In this document: positions 43,173-53,799 of the stretch, one piece after another
Layout: every line of letters starts with the position of its first letter
Position numbering within the stretch: position 1 is the stretch's first letter
Assembly: GCA_017506865.1 (NCBI GenBank)
Contig: JAFCMP010000002.1
Span: forward strand, 1,240,001 to 1,304,000
Direction of reading: 5' to 3'
Source: Tribonema minus
Taxonomy: Eukaryota > Sar > Xanthophyceae > Tribonematales > Tribonemataceae
DNA: 64,000 bases
The notes under the pieces: generated by a model
Seen by the model: only the letters and a program-made list of their open reading frames with translations
Databases searched by the model: none
What the model was told of the DNA's origin: nothing
Position numbers and translations under genes: made by a program

Positions 43173-44814
43173 TCAGCCAAAGCCATCAATGCAGATCTGC
43201 AGGTCCACCCTGTGCGACAGGTCGGGCCATGCGCTGCTGTCGGGGGAAAGGAGGTACCACAGCTGCTTCTGAGAGAGGGACACGCTGCCGCTCCTGTAGA
43301 TCTGCCTTAGGCGCCACTTGACAGTGTCAGGCGCTCGCAAGCTCAGATACGAAAACTGCAGAGCCGGGCGACAAGAACATGCAGGCGAAGTCAGAGCTGC
43401 TAGGAAGTAAGGTCAGGGTTCAAGAACTTGAGACTGTGATGAGACCGCAATAGGAATTTGCAAGTTTGCACATCAGAAAATAACCAAGTCAAAATGCTGC
43501 AGCGTGCTTGAGTGAACTTCAAGCTCCATGTGTGGCCATTAGTATATGGATGTGCATGAGCGTGAGGGTACAGCATTCTGCATCACACGCAGCAGCGTCA
43601 GCAGTTGCAGAGTGCAGACCCTTGCAGGCCCCTAGGATGGGGCGCCTGAGGCAATACCAGCCTACGCCGCTGAAGCACTGCAAAATACAGGTACCATGAT
43701 CCCGCAAACTGCATGTGCAGCATCGTATAAGAACTGCTGCTCAAAAAGTGGCCATCAAAGGTTTACTTGTCATTCATGACTGGGTGAGCATGCGCGGCAA
43801 ATTAGCTGTCAATTGCGCTCGACAAGTCAACACAACGGTAGCACATAAAATGTCAGAACATGAGGCGTCATTGCGCACGCACTCACCGCCTCTGTACTCT
43901 AAGTGACTTTCCAATAGATGTTTGCCAAGGAACTTCGACGAAAATGCATTCTTTGACAAAGTATGAAGCAAGTGCATACGAAGTACATGCGCTTCAAGCA
44001 TGTGGCCCTCTCACCTTCAGCATGTACACGCTTTTCCAGCCCAGCTTGCACCAGTCGAGGGGGGTCATCATGTCTGAGCGCAAGCCAAACTGCGGCAACG
44101 CGTGCAAGGCACCAGTGAGCATGACCGGTGAGGCTGCAAGCTGTGGGGATGTAGGTGGTGGGTCGGCCATAGTAGGTATGGCGAAATGCCGCATGCTGAG
44201 CGGCAAGTAGGTAGTGCGTCAGGTATGGCTGACACGGTAGGTTTCGGAACTCCGCAAGCTATGAGCATGTAGGTAGTGGGGCTAGGACAGTAAATGTACA
44301 TAAGGTGCTCGCGCGCTGGTGCGCCTGGCAGTGCCGCAGCAGGGGCATGCCATTAAAACAACACCAAACATGCATTTGACGTACCTAACGCGCTCGTATG
44401 CACATGGTATTTGTTAGAATTACAAAAAAAAAAACCTTCTCAAGAGCTCTAGATGGGGGCTAAAGAGCTCTAGATGGGGGCTGTTTATTAGAATTACAAG
44501 AAAAGCACCCCTCAGAGCGAGCGACCCGGAAAGACGCAGCCTTTTTTGTAAGTTGCGCTTAAAGCGGAGACATCCGCCATAACTGAACAAAGCGTGATCA
44601 CGCACCTCAACTTGCCTTCATCTGAACATGTACGTGCTGTTGACGTTAAATGCATGCTGCAGAAATTAAATTTCATGCTGTGAAAGTACATCTGCCCTTC
44701 ACCACTACACTTTGCTGTCACCCTGCCAAATACATTATCAACACCACGCTCAGCGATGTGAGCACCGAGACCCAACTTTTGCCGCAATTTTAAAGCCGTT
44801 ACGCACAACTTCAC
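43173..44814 (-). CDS. Unrecognised gene inside the insertion (3 exons seen)
   Basis: Three protein-like segments join in phase: 44814-44616 (VKLCVTALKLRQKLGLGAH..., ending at a GC donor GAAG|GCAAGT), 44133-44015 (...DMMTPLDWCKLGWKSVYMLK) and 43355-43173 (FSYLSLRAPDTVKWRLRQI... to a TGA). Splice sites are CAGCAG|G, GCTTGCAG|CC and TCTGCAG|TT. Composition is ordinary and mixed, unlike the alanine-rich giant gene. Upstream exons are missing from this model; a hydrophobic open segment just upstream (44.82-44.88 kb) may belong. I do not recognise a family. It may be an element-encoded or captured host gene. Confidence 0.4.
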
Positions 44815-45076
44815 CTGCTGAGTACAAGAAATAATTGACTATAGCTATGAGAGCGCCGCAGGCCACAAAGCGTGTCTGCAGGCTTAAGATTGTAGTATAA
44901 TACTGCGACGTGGGTGCTCGTGGTGTGCGTGCGCCACACCGTGCGACAGCAGGCGCGTGCTTTTTTGGACTTTGAAGTACGTGTCTTGATGCAAATAATA
45001 GACGTCCTACTTTGCAGCACGCAAAAAAAAAATCACGCATATTTACGGTCAAAGTTGATGTCAGCAGGGTACTCAC

Positions 45077-45201
45077 GTCAAGGCCGCGTTGCGCTTGGTC
45101 GCCTCGCCGCGCGCATGCAACGCACCACACAAGGCCCTGGCTGATGATGGTGATGTTGAACTTGACGGTAAGTTGGCCAGGGGGTCGCCAACGCCATCAT
45201 C
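45077..45201 (-). CDS. Isolated exon-like segment
   Basis: A 125-nt open stretch (DDGVGDPLANLPSSSTSP... ending ATKRNAALT) between a strong acceptor (CCCCCCTCGCAG) and a GTGAGT donor. It ends in phase 2, so it does not join directly to the exon at 44814. It may be an upstream exon of that gene with one exon missing, or a separate remnant. Confidence 0.3.
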
Positions 45202-45588
45202 CTGCGAGGGGGGCCGGGGGGGTGGGGCATTGGCACCAAAGCTGAAGTATTGCAAAAAACACATCTGACTGGCACGTGATGTTTGCATTACTCCAACCAA
45301 GAATTGATATTGCAACCACCTTCCCTGCAGCATGCTGAAATAATGCCTCATCAAATACCTCTACTTAGTGAGCACATGCCTCTTCTGGCAACCATGTTTT
45401 GAATGATTAAAAACTATAAGTGCGGCATTTTATATAAATAAGACACATTTAGGTCATTATGATTCTGGAATACACAGCCTCAGTTGTATTGACTTTGATG
45501 TAAACAGTACGTATGGACTTGTATTTGTAAAGGCCCAAGGGAGGCCGGGTTGCCTATGCAATCGAAAAGCTTGCGTCAACGCAGCAGC

Positions 45589-48500
45589 CTAGTCTGCGCT
45601 GTGCCCTAGGAGTTTGGATACCGGCGCCGCAACGCAGCCCAGCATTCGCGCTCCACGTGTGTATGCCATGACGCGCTCCGCCAACTCCCGCGCCAGCGAT
45701 ATGCTCAGCTCAATGTGGATCTGACGCTTAGCTAACCCGGCCTTGCGTAACACATCTGCCTTCCTCCCCCCTGAGCACAGTGCTGAGTGCATTGCCAACT
45801 CCTTAACAAAAAGGCTTGTCTGCTTGCCCAGCTGTCCGTACGACTCCTGCACGAATGGCACAAAAGCCCAAGATGACGTCAAGGTGCCGGTGTGGTGCTT
45901 GACCTTCGCGTCCTCCCCCACCCCAGCAGCATAGCCGTCCGTGTTCGAGGCATTTGTTTTGCCTGTCAGGTACGAGCTCGCTGTGGGCGCGCGCACACTT
46001 GTGTCTAGCACTATTCCCTTGTTACGGTATGCACTGCTAAAGTGCAGACACCCTGGGTCAATGACTGTGTCCGCCCGATACCCCGGTACCTTGAAGACGC
46101 TAGCGTCCTCATTGCGGACAATAGAGACATGGTGCTGTCTCAAGATGCGCTGTAGGCACCGCTTTTGGGCAGTGTGTGTCGCGTTGTGCCCCCGTATGTG
46201 CTGGCTGGGGCAGCTGATCGCATGCGTGGAGGTGGGGCTCACGTCACTGCACCGCCATGGGCACACCTCGCCCCACCCGTCTAGAAAGATCGCAACCAAA
46301 ATCATCGTGGCTGCTGCCATACTGGACATGGGCGCCGCACCCGGGCGGTCATTGGCAGCGGGCGGCACGCTCATCCACGCCATTGCCCCGGACGCACGCT
46401 GGCTGCGCAGCTGCGCCAGGACCCGCGCGCTAGCCTGTTGGCGGCGGCGGCTGGTGTCACGCGAGTCACCAATAAGTGTAGCCTGCGTCGGCTTGCCCAC
46501 GGCACCAGCCGAGGCAGCCTCTAGGTCCTCCACCAGGCAGTCCTCGTATTGACGTCGAAGAACATTTGAAAGGCCGGCTTGTAGTCCGTGCGTGAAGTGA
46601 CCGCGCCGGCGGCGGGGCACTACCTTCCTGCAGATCTCGTCAGCATAGGCCTCCCAGTCGTCGTCGTCATCCTCCTGCCCGCCGCTGCAGCTGCTTTCTT
46701 CCGCGCTAGTTTGTGTTTTAGCGGGCGTGGAAGAGGCAGCCGCGGCAGCGGCTTGAGGGCCAGGTACGGTCGCCGCCGCAGCGGCCGCCTTGGCGCCAGG
46801 CACAATGCCGTGGGTGTGTGGGGCTGGCTCAGTGGTCCCCGTCTCCGTGACGGCAGTTGCGGCGTAGATTGCTTGCACCGCAGTGGGGAGCGTCGACGCT
46901 GCGGCCGTCGTATCTGCTGCCCACCGTAGCAACGATGCTGGGAGCTGCTCGGCCACAGCTGTGCGTGATTTTTCGCCGCCATCAGCTGTCAGCGCTCGCG
47001 TAGAGCGTCGCACGGCCTCGATGATTGGCGGCAGTCCCTGGTCCTCGCGTATTGCGCATGAGTGCTGCGCGAACCAGGTGACTGCGCCGTGTTCGTCAGT
47101 GCCGAGCCTCAGGGCCGCTGCTGCCACAGTGGCATGTTTTATTGCAGGCCGCAGTGTTGTGCGTGCCTGGGCCGTGTATGCGGCTGGTGCCAGTAGCCCC
47201 AAAAGCGGCATGCCCAGACCGCCTCGTCGCTCCGGCAACCGTGACGCCCGCAGTGGCACTGCGATGTCCGTGAGTTCTGGCGGGCCCAAGCGCGGCAATA
47301 CCAGCACGCTGCCACTGCTGGCTTCCTCATTGTCACCAGCAGTGCAGGCGGCCAGCAGGTGTGACTTCATGACTGCCGCGGTAGCGCAGCCGTGCAGGTG
47401 CAGCATGCGTTCAAGCGTCCATGCACAGAACCCATCAAATGCGTGCAGCCATGTCTCACTCAAAGCCGTGTCAACGACCCGAGCTAAGAAGCCCATGCGC
47501 TTCGTCAGTGACCTGCGCAGAATGAACTGTGCTGCCTGTAGGTGATGCCGCGCCATTCCAGCTAGCTGCCACGACAATCGCCATGTCCCTGCGTCAACAA
47601 GATGCTTGCTCATGGCAGCATGCACATAGGCTGGGTGCCCTACCGGTACCCCGACCGACGTAAAGCCCTGACTGGATTCTGGCATGGTGGCGTCCACAAA
47701 CGGTATGTCAAGGGCGCGCAGGCGTGCTCTGGCCGCTTCATCAAACACTGTGCCGCGCATGGCGATGGCCAGCGACTTGTCTGGTCGAACGCGTAGGCCC
47801 CCTGCCGCAAGCCGACGGATCACCTCTGCCACCCCAGCGGCCGCTGCATCGTCGAAGTAGGCAGCTTGCAGCACGTTGAGGTCATCCAGGAAAGCGCAGT
47901 GCGGGGCTGGTGGTTCCGCTGTGCTGTGGCCGTAGGCCGGCATACTGCCGGGCGTCGCATTCACTCCATCAGGGTAGAAGAGTAGGAAGGCCGCTGCCAC
48001 TGCAAAGTACAGCGGCCCTAGAGGGTCCCCTTGCTGGCACCCTAGGTGGGAGCAGATAATGCGAGCTTCACCGTTCACCTCCACTCGCATCTCTGGCGCA
48101 GTGTCACCACAGTATACGGACTCAAAGTGCGGGAGCAGCTCCGGACAGAAGAGCATAAGTCCCCGCACAATGGCGGCGCGATCCACACTGTTAAATGCGT
48201 TCTCACAGTCCAGCTGGATTGTGGTGCCATACAGCTCGTGCCACACGCGCGCGCGCGCTGCCACATGCTCGACGCCAGACCGGTATCCTACGCCAAACTG
48301 CGACATGGAGGCCAGCAGCCCCGATATTTTGCCCTTGACACTCCGTGCCGCTGTGGACCCGAGGAGTCTGCGCCAGACACTGGAGCAGGCGATCGGACGC
48401 CGCTTCTGTCCTATGCCTGAGAGGGCCGCGGCGCGGAGAAGCCGTTGCGATTGCTCCGGCAGCAGTTCGGGCTCAACAAGCAGCGTCGTGAACACCTTGG

Positions 48501-50799
48501 CCAGGTGATGGGCGAATGCCGGTTCCATCACATCTGATTCTGAATCACCAGCTAGTCCTGGCGAGGCACTGCTCACGGGGCGGGTGGCTGCTTTCACTGG
48601 TGCACCAGGCCCAGCGGCCATCAAGAGGTGTTCATAGCGTAGGCCGTCCAGCCCTCCTGCCTTCCCCGCCCCTGCTGCGGACAAGGTCGACAGTATGTCT
48701 GCCGCCTCGAGGCGCCGTCCGGCTGCGCTGGCAGCATCCTCAGGCCTATCGCTGTGATCATGTGCCTGACCCGATTCGAAGACAGGACTGTCGCTGCCAG
48801 CTGGCCCGGTGGTCGTTGCCACCCCTGCGCTGTGTAAGCAGTGCCGCCGGGCGTCGCGTACCAGGCCGCGCACTTGCTCCATTGGCGTATCGACTACCCC
48901 CGGCCGGGTGCCAGTTTCAGGGTGCTTTGCTGCCAGCACCTGTGCCGTGACCTCGTCTGCTGGGGCGCATGCTTCACGCGCCTCTAGTCGTGCGGCAGCC
49001 AAGCCTACCCCCCGTCGCTTGCCTGAGAGGGCAGCGCATGCTGTTTGCTGCCTGGAGTCAGCCTCCGTCCAGTCGGCATCGAAGTTCGTTTGTGCCGACG
49101 CCATAGCTGCGTTGTTTGGTTTGGGGGCCCGCAGCGCCGCTGCTGCTGACAGCGTCTTTCTCAGTAGCTCCGCGAAGTCGCCAGACAGCAACGCTGCCAG
49201 CCGGGCCGCAGGCGGCATACCGGTTCCCTCCGGTTGCCTACCAAAGGCCATCGCTGCTAGCAGGTGCAGCAGCCTGTAGCCGCGCTGCACTAGAGTCTGA
49301 GAAACCTGATGAGCAAACGCCCCGGCACCATGGTGGAGGCGCACCCGTGCCGCCTCACGTGCACTGTCTGTGGCGTCCGCCAGTAGTCGTGTGGCGTGCT
49401 CCACTAGCCGTGCCCACTGGGTGCACTGCAGCTGAGTGCGGAAGGGGTTGGCAATGGTGGTGAACCGTAGCAGCAGTAGATCCGCCTCATTGGTCTGGTC
49501 AAGTGCGTAGACCGAGGGCGTCGAGAGGTCCCAAGCCAGGGATGCTCGTGCCTGGGGCTTTGAGGGCCTGCCACTGGTGGTGGTGGTCGGGGGGGGCGGT
49601 GACGCGGCATCGTCCGGCGGGTCCAAGTCCATGTCCGCCCATCCCACGGCCGTCCCGTGGGTGGGGCTGCTGTCCTGCAGCCTTAGGCTGTTAGACTGAG
49701 TGCGGCTGCCGGCGCTGCCAGGCGGTGCCGCAGCAGCTGCCGTTCGGCGCCGGCGTTGCGCGCCGGCTGCCGTGGCCGCCGGGCGTTTCTTGCTGGACTT
49801 TGAGTTGGCAGCGCCACTAGCCGGCACCGCCGGTGGCTTTGGAGGTACCGCTGCGGCAGCCCCCGCCGCCGCGGCCGCGCCGTCGCTACCCGCACCCCCG
49901 CCCTCGGACTGGCCCGGGGGTACTGCCGGGCGTGCGCGCGTGGGGGCGCTTCCATTCCGTCGACACGTGTGGCATGGCGAGGTCAGCGCGCATTGCCTCT
50001 GCCCCGCGCTGGCTGACATATGGACCAGACCGCAGGCACCTGTGCATGCACTCAGCTTCCTTACCGCCCGTAGGAAGTCTTCTGCCGTGCAACCATACAT
50101 GGTGCTCATCTCCTGCACACGCTTGGCATGGTGTGCCCCAGTGTTGCAGGTACTGCTGCCTGAAGGGGCACGGTCACCGGATGGGTCGTGATCAACCTGC
50201 TGCCGGATGCCCTTGGCGTATGCTGCCGCGGGATTTTGCTGACAGTGTGATGTGCTCGCCTCAGGGTTCAGCATCGACCTCGTGCAGCTACCACCGTTGA
50301 AGTGGGCCACTACCGGTGCCATGCGGCTCGCAGCTGACACTTTGCCTCGCTGTTTGCTGTCCTCTTTCTGACCAAGCTGCCAAAATGCCAGTGTGCATAG
50401 TGGACACCTCAGTGGCTCAGGCTGCTGTGGCAACTGCAGCGCAGTACGGGGCTGTGTCCGACTCGGAGCCGTGATGTGGGTGCTGTCAGCTTGAGTGGTC
50501 GCCGACGCTGTCACAGTGGTTGGCAAGGGCGGAGCTGCCGCAGGGGCGACAAGCAGTTTAAAGTGTCCCACATTTGTATATAGCCCAGGCGGCGTCCACA
50601 GCACATCCAGATGGCAGTCAGGCTGAGCTGGAGTTGCCGGTGCGAATACCGCTGGCAGCCCCATCAGTTGTGCCAGCACCAGCCCTGTTGATTTTTGCGT
50701 GCTGCCAGTGGCCTGAGGCTCGGCCTGCCACACCGTCACCGAGACCGCGAGACCGCTGCAACAATGGCCCACACAGACAAACCGAGGGGCCGTCCCCAC
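45589..50799 (-). CDS. Intact R2-like non-LTR retrotransposon ORF (RT plus restriction-like endonuclease)
   Basis: A 1,736-residue open frame. N-terminal part: a CPLC...H...C cluster (residues ~132-172), a further Cys/His-rich stretch (CTGACGLVH, CHTC), then Ala/Pro/Gly-rich sequence with a basic KSSKKRPAAT. Reverse transcriptase (~690-1060): KRRPIACSSVWRR, motif A with QLDCENAFNSVDR, QQGDPLGPLYFA, and catalytic FLDDLN. C-terminal part: a CCHC-type zinc knuckle (CPWRC...H...C, ~1515), HIRGHN, then a PD-(D/E)xK-like core (YRADTVIDPG, KGIVLDTSVRAP, ~1575-1605). This order is that of restriction-like-endonuclease elements (R2/NeSL/HERO group), which insert by target-primed reverse transcription. 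No APE endonuclease or RNase H is seen. All key motifs are present, so it may be active. The true start may lie downstream of 50799. Confidence 0.9.
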   Translation of the reverse strand: MGTAPRFVCVGHCCSGLAVSVTVWQAEPQATGSTQKSTGLVLAQLMGLPAVFAPATPAQPDCHLDVLWTPPGLYTNVGHFKLLVAPAAAPPLPTTVTASATTQADSTHITAPSRTQPRTALQLPQQPEPLRCPLCTLAFWQLGQKEDSKQRGKVSAASRMAPVVAHFNGGSCTRSMLNPEASTSHCQQNPAAAYAKGIRQQVDHDPSGDRAPSGSSTCNTGAHHAKRVQEMSTMYGCTAEDFLRAVRKLSACTGACGLVHMSASAGQRQCALTSPCHTCRRNGSAPTRARPAVPPGQSEGGGAGSDGAAAAAGAAAAVPPKPPAVPASGAANSKSSKKRPAATAAGAQRRRRTAAAAAPPGSAGSRTQSNSLRLQDSSPTHGTAVGWADMDLDPPDDAASPPPPTTTTSGRPSKPQARASLAWDLSTPSVYALDQTNEADLLLLRFTTIANPFRTQLQCTQWARLVEHATRLLADATDSAREAARVRLHHGAGAFAHQVSQTLVQRGYRLLHLLAAMAFGRQPEGTGMPPAARLAALLSGDFAELLRKTLSAAAALRAPKPNNAAMASAQTNFDADWTEADSRQQTACAALSGKRRGVGLAAARLEAREACAPADEVTAQVLAAKHPETGTRPGVVDTPMEQVRGLVRDARRHCLHSAGVATTTGPAGSDSPVFESGQAHDHSDRPEDAASAAGRRLEAADILSTLSAAGAGKAGGLDGLRYEHLLMAAGPGAPVKAATRPVSSASPGLAGDSESDVMEPAFAHHLAKVFTTLLVEPELLPEQSQRLLRAAALSGIGQKRRPIACSSVWRRLLGSTAARSVKGKISGLLASMSQFGVGYRSGVEHVAARARVWHELYGTTIQLDCENAFNSVDRAAIVRGLMLFCPELLPHFESVYCGDTAPEMRVEVNGEARIICSHLGCQQGDPLGPLYFAVAAAFLLFYPDGVNATPGSMPAYGHSTAEPPAPHCAFLDDLNVLQAAYFDDAAAAGVAEVIRRLAAGGLRVRPDKSLAIAMRGTVFDEAARARLRALDIPFVDATMPESSQGFTSVGVPVGHPAYVHAAMSKHLVDAGTWRLSWQLAGMARHHLQAAQFILRRSLTKRMGFLARVVDTALSETWLHAFDGFCAWTLERMLHLHGCATAAVMKSHLLAACTAGDNEEASSGSVLVLPRLGPPELTDIAVPLRASRLPERRGGLGMPLLGLLAPAAYTAQARTTLRPAIKHATVAAAALRLGTDEHGAVTWFAQHSCAIREDQGLPPIIEAVRRSTRALTADGGEKSRTAVAEQLPASLLRWAADTTAAASTLPTAVQAIYAATAVTETGTTEPAPHTHGIVPGAKAAAAAATVPGPQAAAAAASSTPAKTQTSAEESSCSGGQEDDDDDWEAYADEICRKVVPRRRRGHFTHGLQAGLSNVLRRQYEDCLVEDLEAASAGAVGKPTQATLIGDSRDTSRRRQQASARVLAQLRSQRASGAMAWMSVPPAANDRPGAAPMSSMAAATMILVAIFLDGWGEVCPWRCSDVSPTSTHAISCPSQHIRGHNATHTAQKRCLQRILRQHHVSIVRNEDASVFKVPGYRADTVIDPGCLHFSSAYRNKGIVLDTSVRAPTASSYLTGKTNASNTDGYAAGVGEDAKVKHHTGTLTSSWAFVPFVQESYGQLGKQTSLFVKELAMHSALCSGGRKADVLRKAGLAKRQIHIELSISLARELAERVMAYTRGARMLGCVAAPVSKLLGHSAD

Positions 50800-50879
50800 A
50801 CGCCCTCTTCCTGTAAACAGTACCCCCCCTTTTTTGGACCACCTTTTGAAAATATTTCAAGAACCGTCCGTTTGGATTA

Positions 50880-51130
50880 CCTTTCGAACGGCAGTTTGAC
50901 TATATTATAATTGATGACAAAGTCGGTTGTAATGCTCAGTGCCTTGAATATTCAAAATTGTTTTATTATTAATTTCAGTTTTGAAAATTACATGTTTTTG
51001 GTACTTTTTTGATATGAGTTTTTTCCACGGGTTTGCAAAAATAAAAACCAAATTGGCAAATATTTCCAAGTCTATAATTAATAAAAGCATAATAAAGAGA
51101 AATATATATAACTTACTTTGAAGGAAATCA
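50880..51130. other. AT-rich block upstream of the retrotransposon ORF
   Basis: About 250 bp of A/T-rich DNA (poly-T runs, ATATATATAAC) immediately 5' of the retrotransposon frame. It could be the element's 5' UTR/promoter or the flank into which it inserted. No gene. Confidence 0.5.
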
Positions 51131-53799
51131 ATTGAACATTGAAGACGTCTTCACAACTACACACCAATCTCACACGTGCACCAACATCAACCCTAACACG
51201 TGCACCAACCTCAACCCTTTTGTCTGCTTGAAGAATAAGAGTTAGGCATGTAAATGCGACCTTCATGACTCCTCCAAAATGCTCGCTCCTCGCATACAGT
51301 TTTCACCCAGTGCCAAGGTTAACTGCCTAGAAGTGTGGCTGCTTCTGCAACGGATGTGGACGTGCTCAGTCTCCACTGTGACGCGATTGTGTCCCATCTC
51401 AGGCATTGCGCGTGCCATCTAATTACTGCGCACAGATACACAACTTCTCCTCAACTTGAAGGTCTGGGGGATCACCGGTATACAACCACACCGTAACAGT
51501 ATCTGAAGTGGTTGGCACCAGCGTTTTGCGCACCTTGAGCCTCTGCTGCGTCTGCACAAGCACACTTTTCCCACTAGCAGCTCATGACGCCGGGCGCCGG
51601 CTCAAACGTACATAATGGTCCTCTGCACACAGGGGCATACAGGTAACAGTAGCAGCGGAGCAATGCCGTGGTTGGGCTCATGGGCACAGACGATCGCACA
51701 GCGGTCAGGAGGCAACGTCGCTCTCAGATGCACCATTATTCTTGTGCTTTCTTTCAATGTTTTAACTTAAAAGCTGCAAGTATTCATAAAGCATACCACT
51801 ATGTCTTGAGCTACGACTTTACGGCGTGTCGTGCAGGCTCAGGCTGTTGTGCGAAACAATAGGTCCATCAGCACGTACAGTACGCTGCAGTTGCACACAA
51901 CAGCATTCGTGTACACCATGCAGGCACGTTGTGCATAGAAAACCATACTTCCAAGTATGTCGGAAGTATGCACTTCGTGTACAAGGTAGCCCTCAGCAAA
52001 GTCGCGTACACTAGCAGCTTGCGCCATGCAAACCGAAGCGCACCATCTTCTCAGGCATATACACCATTACCACACAGTGTGAAATTGCAAGACGCAGTTG
52101 GTGTACAAACTGAAGCGCACCATCTCTGCAGACATGTATCCATCTTGTATACACAGCTTGTGACTGCAAGAGGAAGTTGGTCACATCAAGTCCCAGCCAA
52201 TGCACACAAACTTCACGATCACCTGCAAGATATTGGGTAGGCAGTAGTGGCGGGCGTTGCCGACGAGCACTGCCGTTGCCCCTATCAAGAGCAGCCCGGT
52301 ATCTGCGCGCAACGTTGCCCGCCTGCACGATGCAGCAATGCGCACTTGAGTCAGCGCTCCGCGTTAACTAAAGGCACGTGCATGCACCTCACGATCTGCT
52401 GGCAATTGTGCATTATGAAGTAGCAGTGCAAACTTGGTACAAACGCGCTTGCACACAATTGAGGTGGGCAGAAACGCTGTTGCGACTGGTGATGCTACAA
52501 CACTATTTGCAGGCATATTGCATTGCAAACATCGCTATTGTGTGGCTCAGAATTGCGCCTGGCAAGCACGATGCGGCGGTTGGCACGTTACAATGAGCAG
52601 AACGGAGGCAGATCAGCGTAAGTCAAATATGTGACAATACTGCACCGAGAGCCAAGGTGTGTGAAAAGTTCAACGCCTCACAACTCGAGGTACATACATA
52701 CATACCTTCGGGCTGTGCCGCTGTGAGCCCTCTGCACGGCGGGCCTTCACGCGCGACGTGCCATGTTTTCGCAACAGCGTAGGCAGTGCTTGTCGCGTAC
52801 TCACTTGTCCAGCAGTATGTATGCATCACAGCGACGGCTTCATGGTGATGACCTCTGCGCCGCGCACCTCACAAACTTAATGTGTCCGCACTGTGCCGTG
52901 CACCTCTAAAAATTCAACTGCGACTTGCCATACGCACCAGCGTGCCATGGCTGTGAATTTGCGCGCTGCGTCACGCGCATCACGTACAACACTTCAAGTG
53001 TGACGCGCCGCTCAGCTGCAGCAGCGCTCCGAGGCAGTGACACCTCCCCTGCCCTGCGTCACGCGCACGCACGTATCTTACAGTTGCAATGCACCCGTGA
53101 CGCGCGTGCGCAGCCTCAGCGGCGCAGCAGCTCTCCGCGGTCGTGGCGCTGCCCGCGCCGGCGTCCCGTGGTTCTTAGGATTAGCCCCTGCGTCCTCAGC
53201 GCGAGCAATGGCGAGGACTACAACAGGGGGGTGTGGGGGGGCTGCGGGGAGGGGGGGGGGAGGAGGGGGGCCCCGGCGGCGGAGGAGGCGAAGTACGGCG
53301 GCGGCGAGGGGTTAGAGCGCGCAGTTTAGGTGCGCGCGCTGCGGGGTGAGTGTCCCGCCCCGCCTCTTTTTTCTTGCGAGTTTGCGGTTACGGAAGCGGG
53401 GGGGGGGGGGGGTTGCTCAATGCAGGGGGGGTGCTTTTCCAAGGCGTGCAGGTTGCGGCGGGGGAGGGGTTGAGGGGCACAAGGTTGAGCGGTGCGGCCG
53501 CTCGCACAGAGCAAGTGCTAGGGCTGGTCATTATGCATCGTGAACCATCGCGCGGCGGTGATTCCGTGAGGTGTACAGAACGGACTCAGGCGTTTCCTGG
53601 AGCCTAGGGTCAGGGGGCTGGCAGACTTTGACAGATACCACGCACGCAGCCCAGCTTCAACTTCGCTACAGTGGCGTCTGGCTCACCTTAGTGCCACAGT
53701 GCTCATTCTCATATTGCGACGCCCCCCCGCGCAGACTTGTCTTATGTGCCCCCCCCCCCACACACACACACCGTGCCCCTGACATTGTACTGGCACCAG
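51131..53799. other. Middle of the insertion without a supported gene
   Basis: Only short frames. A two-copy tandem repeat of about 82 bp lies at 52024-52180 (GAAGCGCACCATCT and TTGTATACA/TTGGTGTAC motifs). An acceptor-like CTTACAG at about 53088 is followed by an open GC-rich stretch to 53328 that could be a 5' exon of the + strand gene downstream, but two frames are open and I cannot choose. G-runs occur at 53.24-53.27 and 53.40 kb. Confidence 0.4.

Noticed and set aside
45941-49279. + strand open frames across the retrotransposon
   Set aside because: Antisense shadows of the 1,736-residue ORF, which has recognisable domains in order.
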